15,128 nucleotides of DNA from Patescibacteria group bacterium (GTDB lineage Bacteria > Patescibacteriota > Microgenomatia > UBA1400 > PJMF01): assembly GCA_018816485.1 (NCBI GenBank), contig JAHIVL010000100.1, forward strand, positions 1-15,128. The letters run 5' to 3'. Positions 5,321 through 12,131 of the stretch are shown here, one piece after another. The position numbers and the translations under genes were made by a program. The notes under the pieces were generated by a model. It was given only the letters and a program-made list of their open reading frames with translations, was not told the DNA's origin and did no database searches. How positions within the stretch are numbered: position 1 is the stretch's first letter; each line of letters begins with the position of its first letter.

Positions 5321-8300
5321 ATGACTAGATATATCGAAGCAAGTGATACACCTTTTATATTAGATGAGCCAGATGTACTGAAGGCTTTGGTAAGTATGGT
5401 TGAAGTTCAAAGTAGTCCAGATGGATTTTACTTTGTCGATGAAGGCAATCTTTTTGTAGGAGGTGAGCCATCTGCAGAATTTATGGTAGTCATAGATAAA
5501 TTAAGAGCCAGGGGTGTTGAAGTAGTAATTTTAACATCCGATAATCCAAACAATTTATCTACCTATGATTTGGCCGATCAAATGACTTCTGAGCTTGGAA
5601 TAGGAAATGAGAGTGACGATACCCTCAACATAAGAGTTATAGTTTGTACTTTTAATCTGCATGCACAAGATGAGCCTCAATACAAAGAAGTTGAGTGTTA
5701 TACGGGAGATGGTTATGAGGGCGTGATCAGTGCAAATGATACTCGACATGCTCAAGATTTAATGGTGGCAGGATATAAGGCAGGTAATCCAGATGCAGGT
5801 TTTATGCAGGCTTTCCAATATTTTGAAGATACTTTTGAACAAAGAGATGCGATGGCAACTCAGCAAGCAATGCCAAGGCCAGAAGCAACTGCTACTCCTT
5901 ATACTGCTCCAACTGAGGATCGATCAATTGATGGAGCGACTGTTCAACCTAGCTACTACGAAACTCATCGAGAAACTGTCAATGCGGTTGGCATAACATC
6001 TATAATTTTAACTGCACTTGTTGGAACAACTGTTTTAACTCGACCAAAAAGAATGTTTGTTAAAAATGTTGAACAATCTAGAAGATCTGCTTTAAGCAGA
6101 TTCACAACATTAAATGGAGAAGTTAGTACAGGCACAAGCTCATTTAGAGCAATTGAATCTTTTTTTAGAGATTCATATCCAGAAAAAGCTGTAGAATTTA
6201 GAGAAGAATATAGATTATTTAACGAAAGGTGGAGTTCTTTGCAGGATGCTAAGAAAGTTTTAGTTGCAGCTAAAGTGGGATTTTTTAGAAGCAAGTCTGG
6301 CATGAATGAAACCAATCAAGCTGCCGACTTAGTGCGCAGAGAAGCGATCGCACTTCAAGATGTAATTAAAGAAAAAAATATTCAGGCCGAAGAGTTGCAA
6401 GAAAGAACCAAGGCTGCTCAAACAAATACAGAGATCGCAAGAACAAAACTAGGAAAAACATCAGATTGGTATGAAGAAAAACGAATGGTTTTTCCAAATG
6501 CGCTTCCTTCAACAAGGCAAGCTTTTGTTCAGGTCGAAGCTATGTTTAAGGAAGCAGAGCAGAATTCTTACTATGTTACAGAATTAGCATTAAGAGGAAG
6601 CGATCAAGCTGTGGAAGTTACCCAAATTTTAGGAAAATTCACTCTAGCTGTTGATGCCCTCATTCATAGTTACGATTTTTCAGTAGATACTTTTAGAGCA
6701 ATTACTGCAGAACTTAGTGACTGGTCAGAGTTAGCTATTGATCCAACTCAACTAGTAAGTTCTGGACAAAAACTATTGGACGAAGCTAAAGCAGGAATTG
6801 CAATTCCTGATAAATTAGAAGATGTCGTTGCTGTTTCTGAAGAAGCAGAAAACCAACTTAGATTTGCTAAAGATTTTTCAAGTGCTCAGGCTACAGTTCT
6901 CTTATTGCAAGATGAAAACAATGAAGGTATTAGGGAAATTAATAAAAAAATTAAAGAAGATACTGAATCAGAGCTTTATGAAAGTCATATTCAAAATACT
7001 CGAGATGAGGCAGCTAATGCATTGTCTAAAGCTAATTACGCCGCTTCACAAGGAGAGTGGAGTGAAGCTCAATCTCAATTAGGTATATTGAGAGTTAGAA
7101 CTAATGAAACCCTAGCAGAGATGAAGCGCTTGGATCAACTTCGCAAAAGCAATGTTGATGATCTGGCATCAATAGCTAAAGAGGTTCGGGAAACTAGAGT
7201 TATATATCATTCTAAAACAACAGAGGCCTGGACTGATTTAAGCACTAAATTTAAGTCAGATAATTACGATGAGACTACAAAAAATTGGAATATATTACGA
7301 AAGGATATGTCTCCTGAAGAAACAGCAAACTTTAGCAGTCACTTTATTTTAATCGATCAAATTTTAAAGGAAGTAACCGATGATCCTAACAACCCTCAAG
7401 ATATTGCTACCATAGCAACCGATAAAAACTCTATGGAAAAGCAAGAATTTGATGAAGCAGAGGCATTGATCAGGGATATGGAAAAACGTTTGGCAAGAGC
7501 TCAACAATTGATGGAAGGATTGCTAGAGAGGCAAAAATTAGCTAGAAAAGCAGAGGCTGAATATTCTGCGGCAATAAAAAACTCTGAGGCTCGTTTAGTA
7601 GCAGCTCTAGAAACAATTGATACTCCGCAAGAAGATCAATGGGTTGATCAAGAAGCTGAGGATATGATGACAGAAGCTGGAGAATTAATTGAATTTGCTA
7701 AAAATGCAGGTGAAAACTTAATTTTTATTGCGGCTTTTGAGGCTGCAACTAAGGCTACAAATATGGCAATTCAAGCAAGAAAAAGTGCTGAGGATCAAAT
7801 TGATGTAATACAGGATCTTTATGCTAGCCTCAATGAAAATAAAGCCAGAAGCTTAGATTCTGTAAACTCTGTAATTTCTGCTGTAGACAAAGAAAAAGAT
7901 GAAGTTATTACAAATGCAACAACTCAAGCACTAAAAACTTTGCAGTCTGCTGTCTTAAATGCAGGAAATGATGAAAAGGGACTGGCAGCTTTTGAAGACC
8001 ATGATTTAGCAAGGGCGATCGAGACCTTATTAGTTGTATATAGTTCTATTGATAGATTGAGGGAAAGTCTAAATAGTAGTTTTGAAGGAGATAAAAGAAC
8101 TTATCAAGCATTACTGGATAACTTAGATACAGCTATTAGAAGTGCAAAAAGTTCTATTTCTGATGCGGAAGATAAATGTGATGACTTAGATGCTGGGTAT
8201 GCAGGTGATAGCTCATTGTCTTCAGCCAAATCGTCTTTACCATCAAGTGCAACTTGGGGGGATTCAAGATCTAGCATAGAAAGTGACATCCAATCTGCTA

Positions 8301-8500
8301 AACGGGCAAAGTCCTATGCAGATACGGCGGAGAGACAGGCTAAAGCTGCAATATCTGCAGCAGAGTTGGCAAGAGCTGCGGAAGCTGCAAGAGCTGCTAA
8401 GGAAGCTCAAGACAGAGCTGATGCAATAGTTGCAAGTCAAAGAAGAGAGACAACATCTTTTACAACAAGCAGTAATAGAGGTGGAGCAACAAGATTTTAA
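5321..8500 (+). CDS. TPM-domain protein with long coiled coil
   Basis: The 1059 residues begin with a domain (about 35-173) that fits the TPM (TLP18.3/Psb32/MOLO-1) pattern: FYFVDEGNLF at the start, LADQMTSELGIG (84-95), CYTGDGYEGVI (126-136) and AGYKAGNPDAGFMQAFQYF (150-168). A Pro/Thr/Ala-rich linker (177-215), one moderately hydrophobic segment (222-240) and the basic RPKR (241-244) follow. The rest, about 245-1040, is almost entirely charged, alanine-rich and helical, so probably extended coiled coil. It ends in a Ser/Arg/Gly tail, RGGATRF. From memory, actinobacterial TPM proteins share the order TPM, helix, coiled coil, G/R-rich end with RF. Unlike those, no signal peptide precedes the TPM domain, and an in-frame stop at 5297-5299 rules out a longer N-terminus. 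The location of the TPM domain is therefore unclear. The function is unknown; a structural or scaffold role at the membrane is inferred. Confidence 0.8.
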   Translation: MTRYIEASDTPFILDEPDVLKALVSMVEVQSSPDGFYFVDEGNLFVGGEPSAEFMVVIDKLRARGVEVVILTSDNPNNLSTYDLADQMTSELGIGNESDDTLNIRVIVCTFNLHAQDEPQYKEVECYTGDGYEGVISANDTRHAQDLMVAGYKAGNPDAGFMQAFQYFEDTFEQRDAMATQQAMPRPEATATPYTAPTEDRSIDGATVQPSYYETHRETVNAVGITSIILTALVGTTVLTRPKRMFVKNVEQSRRSALSRFTTLNGEVSTGTSSFRAIESFFRDSYPEKAVEFREEYRLFNERWSSLQDAKKVLVAAKVGFFRSKSGMNETNQAADLVRREAIALQDVIKEKNIQAEELQERTKAAQTNTEIARTKLGKTSDWYEEKRMVFPNALPSTRQAFVQVEAMFKEAEQNSYYVTELALRGSDQAVEVTQILGKFTLAVDALIHSYDFSVDTFRAITAELSDWSELAIDPTQLVSSGQKLLDEAKAGIAIPDKLEDVVAVSEEAENQLRFAKDFSSAQATVLLLQDENNEGIREINKKIKEDTESELYESHIQNTRDEAANALSKANYAASQGEWSEAQSQLGILRVRTNETLAEMKRLDQLRKSNVDDLASIAKEVRETRVIYHSKTTEAWTDLSTKFKSDNYDETTKNWNILRKDMSPEETANFSSHFILIDQILKEVTDDPNNPQDIATIATDKNSMEKQEFDEAEALIRDMEKRLARAQQLMEGLLERQKLARKAEAEYSAAIKNSEARLVAALETIDTPQEDQWVDQEAEDMMTEAGELIEFAKNAGENLIFIAAFEAATKATNMAIQARKSAEDQIDVIQDLYASLNENKARSLDSVNSVISAVDKEKDEVITNATTQALKTLQSAVLNAGNDEKGLAAFEDHDLARAIETLLVVYSSIDRLRESLNSSFEGDKRTYQALLDNLDTAIRSAKSSISDAEDKCDDLDAGYAGDSSLSSAKSSLPSSATWGDSRSSIESDIQSAKRAKSYADTAERQAKAAISAAELARAAEAARAAKEAQDRADAIVASQRRETTSFTTSSNRGGATRF

Positions 8501-8502
8501 TT

Positions 8503-8508
8503 CATAAT
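8503..8508 (+). promoter_or_regulatory. Possible -10 box of the phosphatase gene
   Basis: CATAAT ends 5 nt before the ATG at 8514, inside the 13-nt gap after the TPM gene. No Shine-Dalgarno is present in the gap, so either a leaderless transcript or translation after the upstream gene is needed. Confidence 0.3.
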
Positions 8509-8513
8509 CACAT

Positions 8514-9083
8514 ATGAAAACTTTTTATTTGGTTCGTCATGCACAATATGCCAATCCATTGAATATTTTAGTGGGTAGACTTCCGGTTGAGCTTTCGGAA
8601 GCAGGAAAGAAAGAGGCTGGCAAGTTAGCTTCTTTTTTTGAAAACAAGAATATCGATAAAATATATTCTAGTCCAGTGTTGCGTTGTAAACAAACAAGTG
8701 AGATAATTTCTTCAAATAGTATTTCAATTGAGCATGATTTAAGAATAGCCGAAACGCTTTCAGCTTTTCAAGGATATTGGGAAATGGATTGGGATTATTT
8801 TTTTACTCACGCCGAAGATCTTGGTGGGGAGACGCCACAAGATATTCATAATAGGGTGACAAATTTTTGGGATGAAGTGCAGAGTAAAAACCATAACAAT
8901 GTAGTTATTTGTTCTCACGGTGATCCACTTTACTTGCTTTATGCCAATATAGCAGGAATTCCTTTGCCAACTATCAGGGAAATTTACAAAATTCCAGAGG
9001 ACGAATATCAACCCAAAGCTTCCATAAGAACGCTTATTGTCGACAATAATGAAACTTCGATTGGACCAATTATTAATTTATAG
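8514..9083 (+). CDS. Histidine phosphatase family protein (phosphoglycerate mutase-like)
   Basis: This 189-residue enzyme of the histidine phosphatase superfamily has the full catalytic set: R8-H9 (in YLVRHAQ, H9 the phosphorylated histidine), R57 (in SSPVLRCKQT), E80 (in IAETLSAFQG) and H135 (in CSHGDPLYLL). RHAQ replaces the commoner RHGE. The length and the E80 context suit a small-molecule phosphatase (cobC/PhoE-like) more than a glycolytic mutase, but the substrate is unknown. It begins 13 nt after the TPM coiled-coil gene and may share its transcript, though CATAAT at 8503-8508 could give its own leaderless start. Its 3' end overlaps the convergent zinc-ribbon gene by 11 bp. A broken paralogue lies at 1324-1654. 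Confidence 0.9.
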   Translation: MKTFYLVRHAQYANPLNILVGRLPVELSEAGKKEAGKLASFFENKNIDKIYSSPVLRCKQTSEIISSNSISIEHDLRIAETLSAFQGYWEMDWDYFFTHAEDLGGETPQDIHNRVTNFWDEVQSKNHNNVVICSHGDPLYLLYANIAGIPLPTIREIYKIPEDEYQPKASIRTLIVDNNETSIGPIINL

Positions 9084-9696
9084 GTTTGGAAATTTTTGCT
9101 TTTAGAGCTTTTTTAGTTTTTGCTTTTTTCTTCGCTACTTTTGTTGGTGCAACTTTTTCAGTTATTTTTTCAGTAGAGGCAGTTTTTTCGATTACTACTT
9201 CTTTTGCAACAACTTTTACTTCCTTGACTTCTTGATCCAGGCTAGCTTCTCTTGCTTCGCAATTCACCTTCTTCACCTTCTTCACCTCTTTCACTTTGTC
9301 TCTTGGAGTTAAGAGTTTGAAAATTTTATCTAATTTTGAATTAATTATTTCAAATTGCTTGTTGTAGTTTTCTCTAGGGCGAGTAGCTGGAGGTGAAAAA
9401 CTTCCTTTGTGAGGTGAAAAACTTCTTTTATTGTTTCCACCATTACCTCTTTTTTCAAAACAATTACTACAATAAACAGGTTTTCCCGAACTAGGCATGA
9501 AAGGAACTTTACAGTTGCCACCACAATCTGCACAAACTGCGTCGTGCATTTGAGTAGGTCCAGAATTTTGTGAGCCAAATCGAGGTCTATCAGAATTTCG
9601 TCTGTTGGAACCTCTGTTGTCAGAACCTCTATGATCGGATCTTTGTCCATCTTGTTGTGGTTTTTGAAACTTGTTATTGTTGTTGTAATTATTCAT
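9073..9696 (-). CDS. CxxC-x17-CxxC zinc-ribbon protein with Lys-rich tail
   Basis: The 207 residues show an Asn/Arg/Gly/Ser-rich disordered start (1-48), then a zinc ribbon with C55, C58, C76 and C79 spaced exactly CxxC-x17-CxxC. This domain class is common in candidate-phyla bacteria and has no established function. A helical stretch (112-132, FEIINSKLDKIFKLL) and a long lysine, valine and glutamate-rich tail (133-207) follow. The RG-rich and Lys-rich flanks suggest nucleic-acid binding; this is inference. Residues 145-153 (NCEAREASL) are encoded by the 28-bp repeat at 9237-9264, which adds a stray cysteine and interrupts a KEVKKV-type low-complexity run. A perfect extended -10 (TGGTATAAT) lies 6 nt before the ATG, which supports this start. 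Confidence 0.8.
   Translation of the reverse strand: MNNYNNNNKFQKPQQDGQRSDHRGSDNRGSNRRNSDRPRFGSQNSGPTQMHDAVCADCGGNCKVPFMPSSGKPVYCSNCFEKRGNGGNNKRSFSPHKGSFSPPATRPRENYNKQFEIINSKLDKIFKLLTPRDKVKEVKKVKKVNCEAREASLDQEVKEVKVVAKEVVIEKTASTEKITEKVAPTKVAKKKAKTKKALKAKISKPIN
9237..9264. repeat. Dispersed repeat copy inside the zinc-ribbon gene
   Basis: Its 28 bases are identical to 263-290, and identity stops at both ends. Within the minus-strand gene it is read in frame and adds nine codons (residues 145-153) plus one base, keeping the frame open. On both sides the protein is a KEVKKV/KEVKVV run, which suggests insertion into a tolerant tail. Confidence 0.85.
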
Positions 9697-9702
9697 AGAT
9701 GT

Positions 9703-9711
9703 ATTATACCA
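9703..9711 (-). promoter_or_regulatory. Extended -10 (TGGTATAAT) of the zinc-ribbon gene
   Basis: On the minus strand TATAAT (9703-9708) is preceded by TGG, a perfect extended -10. The ATG at 9694-9696 begins 6 nt after it, so transcription should start at or just before the ATG. No -35 box is needed or seen. Confidence 0.6.
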
Positions 9712-9754
9712 GGTAAATGTTATATTTATAGGCTGTAAGTATATTTTCTCAGCA

Positions 9755-9774
9755 AATTCTCAATATTGAGAATT
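9755..9774. promoter_or_regulatory. Perfect 20-bp palindrome, candidate operator
   Basis: The half-site AATTCTCAAT is followed by its exact inverse complement, giving an uninterrupted 20-bp palindrome. A third related half-site (AATTCT, 9777-9782) follows, so GAATT-AC-AATTC forms a second, shorter symmetry. It lies between the divergent zinc-ribbon and exporter genes, about 75 nt before the first exporter start. The even symmetry is typical for a dimeric repressor. No matching regulator gene is in the window. A cruciform or RNA hairpin is the alternative. Confidence 0.5.
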
Positions 9775-9793
9775 ACAATTCTGTTTATCGAGT

Positions 9794-9812
9794 TTAGCAA
9801 TCAACTTGCTAA
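9794..9812. promoter_or_regulatory. Second inverted repeat before the exporter operon
   Basis: TTAGCAA (9794-9800) and TTGCTAA (9806-9812) are separated by 5 nt. As RNA this would be a 7-bp hairpin; as DNA a possible second operator. A -10-like TAGTAT lies at 9826-9831, but no clear -35 is seen, so the exact exporter promoter remains open. Confidence 0.35.
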
Positions 9813-9849
9813 TATTATGTTTGGTTAGTATTTTGTGTAAAAAGGAAAA

Positions 9850-10218
9850 ATGTTAGAAGAAGAAATTAAAAGTGAAAAGAAACAAAAAGTGGTGAATAAG
9901 CCAGAAAAATCAAAAAAACTAGCTTGGTTAAAATGGCTTGCAGGCATTATTGTAATTTTATTATTATTTGGTGCTTTTCAGTTTTACAAGTTTCAAAAAG
10001 ATTCAGAACTTCGACGCGAAGCTATACAAGCCCAAGAGTTTAAGTTAAGAGAGTTCTATCAAGATCAAGGATTAAGTGAGGAAGAAATTGATCAAAAAAT
10101 TAAAACTGAAAGGGTCAATAATTTTCCAAGAGAAGACGAAGATAGTTTATTTAGGACAGTGTTTAGAACAATTAGACACACTACGGGAACAGGTGGTGTC
10201 CCAGGAGATTTTAGATAA
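9850..10218 (+). CDS. Small membrane protein, first gene of exporter operon
   Basis: The 122 residues have a highly charged N-terminal tail (1-24, mainly Lys and Glu), one membrane helix (about 28-46, WLAGIIVILLLFGAFQF), a charged helical part (48-95, including GLSEEEIDQKI) and an Arg- and Gly-rich end. The positive N-terminus predicts N-in, C-out. No family is recognised. A clear AAGGA 5 nt before the ATG supports the start. It precedes the membrane-fusion gene by 14 nt. In Bacillus the YknWXYZ exporter also begins with an extra membrane protein (YknW), but no sequence likeness is claimed. A partner or regulator of the exporter is inferred from position. Confidence 0.75.
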   Translation: MLEEEIKSEKKQKVVNKPEKSKKLAWLKWLAGIIVILLLFGAFQFYKFQKDSELRREAIQAQEFKLREFYQDQGLSEEEIDQKIKTERVNNFPREDEDSLFRTVFRTIRHTTGTGGVPGDFR

Positions 10219-10232
10219 AGATAAGGAAAATT

Positions 10233-11417
10233 ATGTTAAATAAAATTAAAGAGATTTGGAAAAAGCAATCTAAAATAAAGAAAATATTGATAATTTTAAT
10301 TTTAGGATTAATTTTATATTTGATTTTTAAACCAAAAACAAATGATACTAGTTTAGTTTATAAATATTCAAATGTTCAAAAAGGCGAGGTTATTCAAGTT
10401 GTTTCTGAAACTGGCGAGGTTACCACCTCTAATAAAGCAGAAATTAGCACCACAATTAACGGTGTAGTAACTGAAGTGTATGTTGATAATGGCGATTCTG
10501 TGAGAAGGGGCGACAAGTTATTTTATGTAACTAGTGACGCTACTGAAGAAGAGCGGGCTCAAGCTTATTCTAGCTATCTTTCTGCAAAAAATAGTTTGGC
10601 GGCTGCTCAGGTGAAATTAAATACACTAGAATCTTCAATGTGGGCAGTTCATGAGACTTTCGAAAGTAAGGCTCTTGATACTGAACTTTCTGTCGATGAT
10701 CCTGTTTTTATTCAGACACAAAGAGACTGGTTAGCTGGTGAGGCAACTTACATCAATCAAAAAGATGTTATTTCGCAAAATCAAGTTGCATTAAATAGCG
10801 CATGGTTAAATTATCAAGCAACTATTGACGGTCCTGTCAAAGCTACAATTGACGGAAAAGTAGCAAATTTGGCAATAGCTAAGGGTCAAGCTGCGATAGC
10901 GACCGAAACTGCATTAATTATTAAAACAGAATCTCCAATTACAGTAAAAATTGCAATAAATGAAAATGATATAGGAACTGTTGCTCCAGGACAGACTGCT
11001 CAAATCGGGATCGATGCTTTGCCTGACACTAATTTAGTTGGCACAGTCGATCGAGTAGATGAGTTTGCAACAATTTCCTCTGACGTAGCTGTTTATTATG
11101 TCTATTTAACTGTTAACGAGGGTTCAGATAGAGTTCTTCCCGGTATGACTGCACAAGTAGATATTACGACTCAACAAAAATCAGATATCTTGGTAGTGCC
11201 AAATACGGCAATCAAACCTTATCAAGGAGAAAAAGCTGTTCAAATTATGGATGAAAAAACAAATACAGTGATTTATCAGCCAATTAAAATCGGTTTATCA
11301 GGAGATATCAATACAGAAGTAATTAGCGGACTTAGTGAAGGTGAGAAAATTATTATTTCAAGCACTAGTAGCACTTCAAAGTCTGGTGGATTATTTAGCC
11401 CTCCTGGTGGAAATTAG
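10233..11417 (+). CDS. Membrane-fusion (HlyD/MacA-like) adaptor of ABC exporter
   Basis: This 394-residue adaptor links the ABC permease to substrate outside the membrane. It has an N-terminal anchor helix (about 16-33, KKILIILILGLILYLIF), the first half of the lipoyl domain (about 68-99, ISTTINGVVTEVYVDNGDSV), a helical hairpin (about 103-195), the second lipoyl half (about 200-230, ATIDGKVANLAIAKGQ), a beta-barrel (235-312, INENDIGTVAPGQTAQI and VLPGMTAQVDI) and a membrane-proximal domain (315-378). The C-terminus is a Ser/Gly/Pro tail. The MacA-like order is clear. The hairpin lacks an outer-membrane partner gene nearby, as expected for a cell with one membrane. AAGGA lies upstream of the ATG. 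Confidence 0.92.
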   Translation: MLNKIKEIWKKQSKIKKILIILILGLILYLIFKPKTNDTSLVYKYSNVQKGEVIQVVSETGEVTTSNKAEISTTINGVVTEVYVDNGDSVRRGDKLFYVTSDATEEERAQAYSSYLSAKNSLAAAQVKLNTLESSMWAVHETFESKALDTELSVDDPVFIQTQRDWLAGEATYINQKDVISQNQVALNSAWLNYQATIDGPVKATIDGKVANLAIAKGQAAIATETALIIKTESPITVKIAINENDIGTVAPGQTAQIGIDALPDTNLVGTVDRVDEFATISSDVAVYYVYLTVNEGSDRVLPGMTAQVDITTQQKSDILVVPNTAIKPYQGEKAVQIMDEKTNTVIYQPIKIGLSGDINTEVISGLSEGEKIIISSTSSTSKSGGLFSPPGGN

Positions 11418-11429
11418 GATAAAATAGCA

Positions 11430-12131
11430 ATGCACTCCCAAGAAATAATTTCTTTCAAAAATGTTCATAAGATTTATAAAACTGGTCCGGTTATTTATGA
11501 GGCTTTAAAAGGTATTAATTTTTCCATCAAACAAGGCGAGTTTGTCGCTATCATGGGTCCATCAGGATCTGGAAAATCAACGATAATGAATATTCTTGGA
11601 GCTTTAGATTTAGTAAGTTCAGGAGAATATAAACTTAAAGGAAAACCGATTGATTCTTATGACGAGGATAGTCTGGCTGAAATTCGTAATAAAGAAATTG
11701 GATTTATTTTTCAATCTTTTAATTTATTACCACGAACAACTATCCTTAAAAATGTTGAGAGACCAATGATGTATGCGGGCATTCCTGCACTTGAAAGAGA
11801 AAAGCGAGCTATGGAAGCTTTATCTATGGTTGGTTTAGAAAGTAAAGCCAAAAATCAATCAAATCATATTTCTGGAGGTCAAATTCAAAGAGTGGCAATT
11901 GCAAGAGCATTGGTAATGAACCCAAGTATTTTTTTAGCAGACGAACCAACTGGAAATTTAGATACCAAAACAGCTGAAGAAGTTATGAGTTTTTTTATCG
12001 AACTTAATAAAAAAGGTCATACAATTATTTTAATTACTCATGAAGAAAATATTGCCGATTTTGCCAAAAGAATTATTAGAGTTAAAGATGGTTTAATTGA
12101 TAGTGATAAGAAAAATGGAAAGAAAAAATAA
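11430..12131 (+). CDS. ABC transporter ATPase, MacB/LolD type
   Basis: This 233-residue ATPase powers the exporter. It shows Walker A GPSGSGKST (43-51), Q-loop Q95 (FQSFNLLP), signature SGGQIQR (148-154), Walker B IFLADE with catalytic E172, D-loop GNLD (175-178) and H-loop H204. The sequence around the Q-loop and PTGNLD are typical of the MacB/LolD/YknY group. The C-terminal KKNGKKK is basic. It starts 12 nt after the adaptor gene with only a weak AGGA 10 nt upstream. Its stop codon TAA directly touches the ATG of the permease, so the two are probably translated by coupling. Confidence 0.96.
   Translation: MHSQEIISFKNVHKIYKTGPVIYEALKGINFSIKQGEFVAIMGPSGSGKSTIMNILGALDLVSSGEYKLKGKPIDSYDEDSLAEIRNKEIGFIFQSFNLLPRTTILKNVERPMMYAGIPALEREKRAMEALSMVGLESKAKNQSNHISGGQIQRVAIARALVMNPSIFLADEPTGNLDTKTAEEVMSFFIELNKKGHTIILITHEENIADFAKRIIRVKDGLIDSDKKNGKKK

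Noticed and set aside
6343..6352. GCGATCGC (HIP1-like octamer), also near 3197
   Set aside because: Only a couple of copies occur in 15 kb, both within coding sequence, which does not indicate a special element.
9345..9650. 101-aa ORF inside the zinc-ribbon gene
   Set aside because: It is an out-of-frame shadow; the zinc-ribbon frame has four correctly spaced cysteines and a perfect -10.
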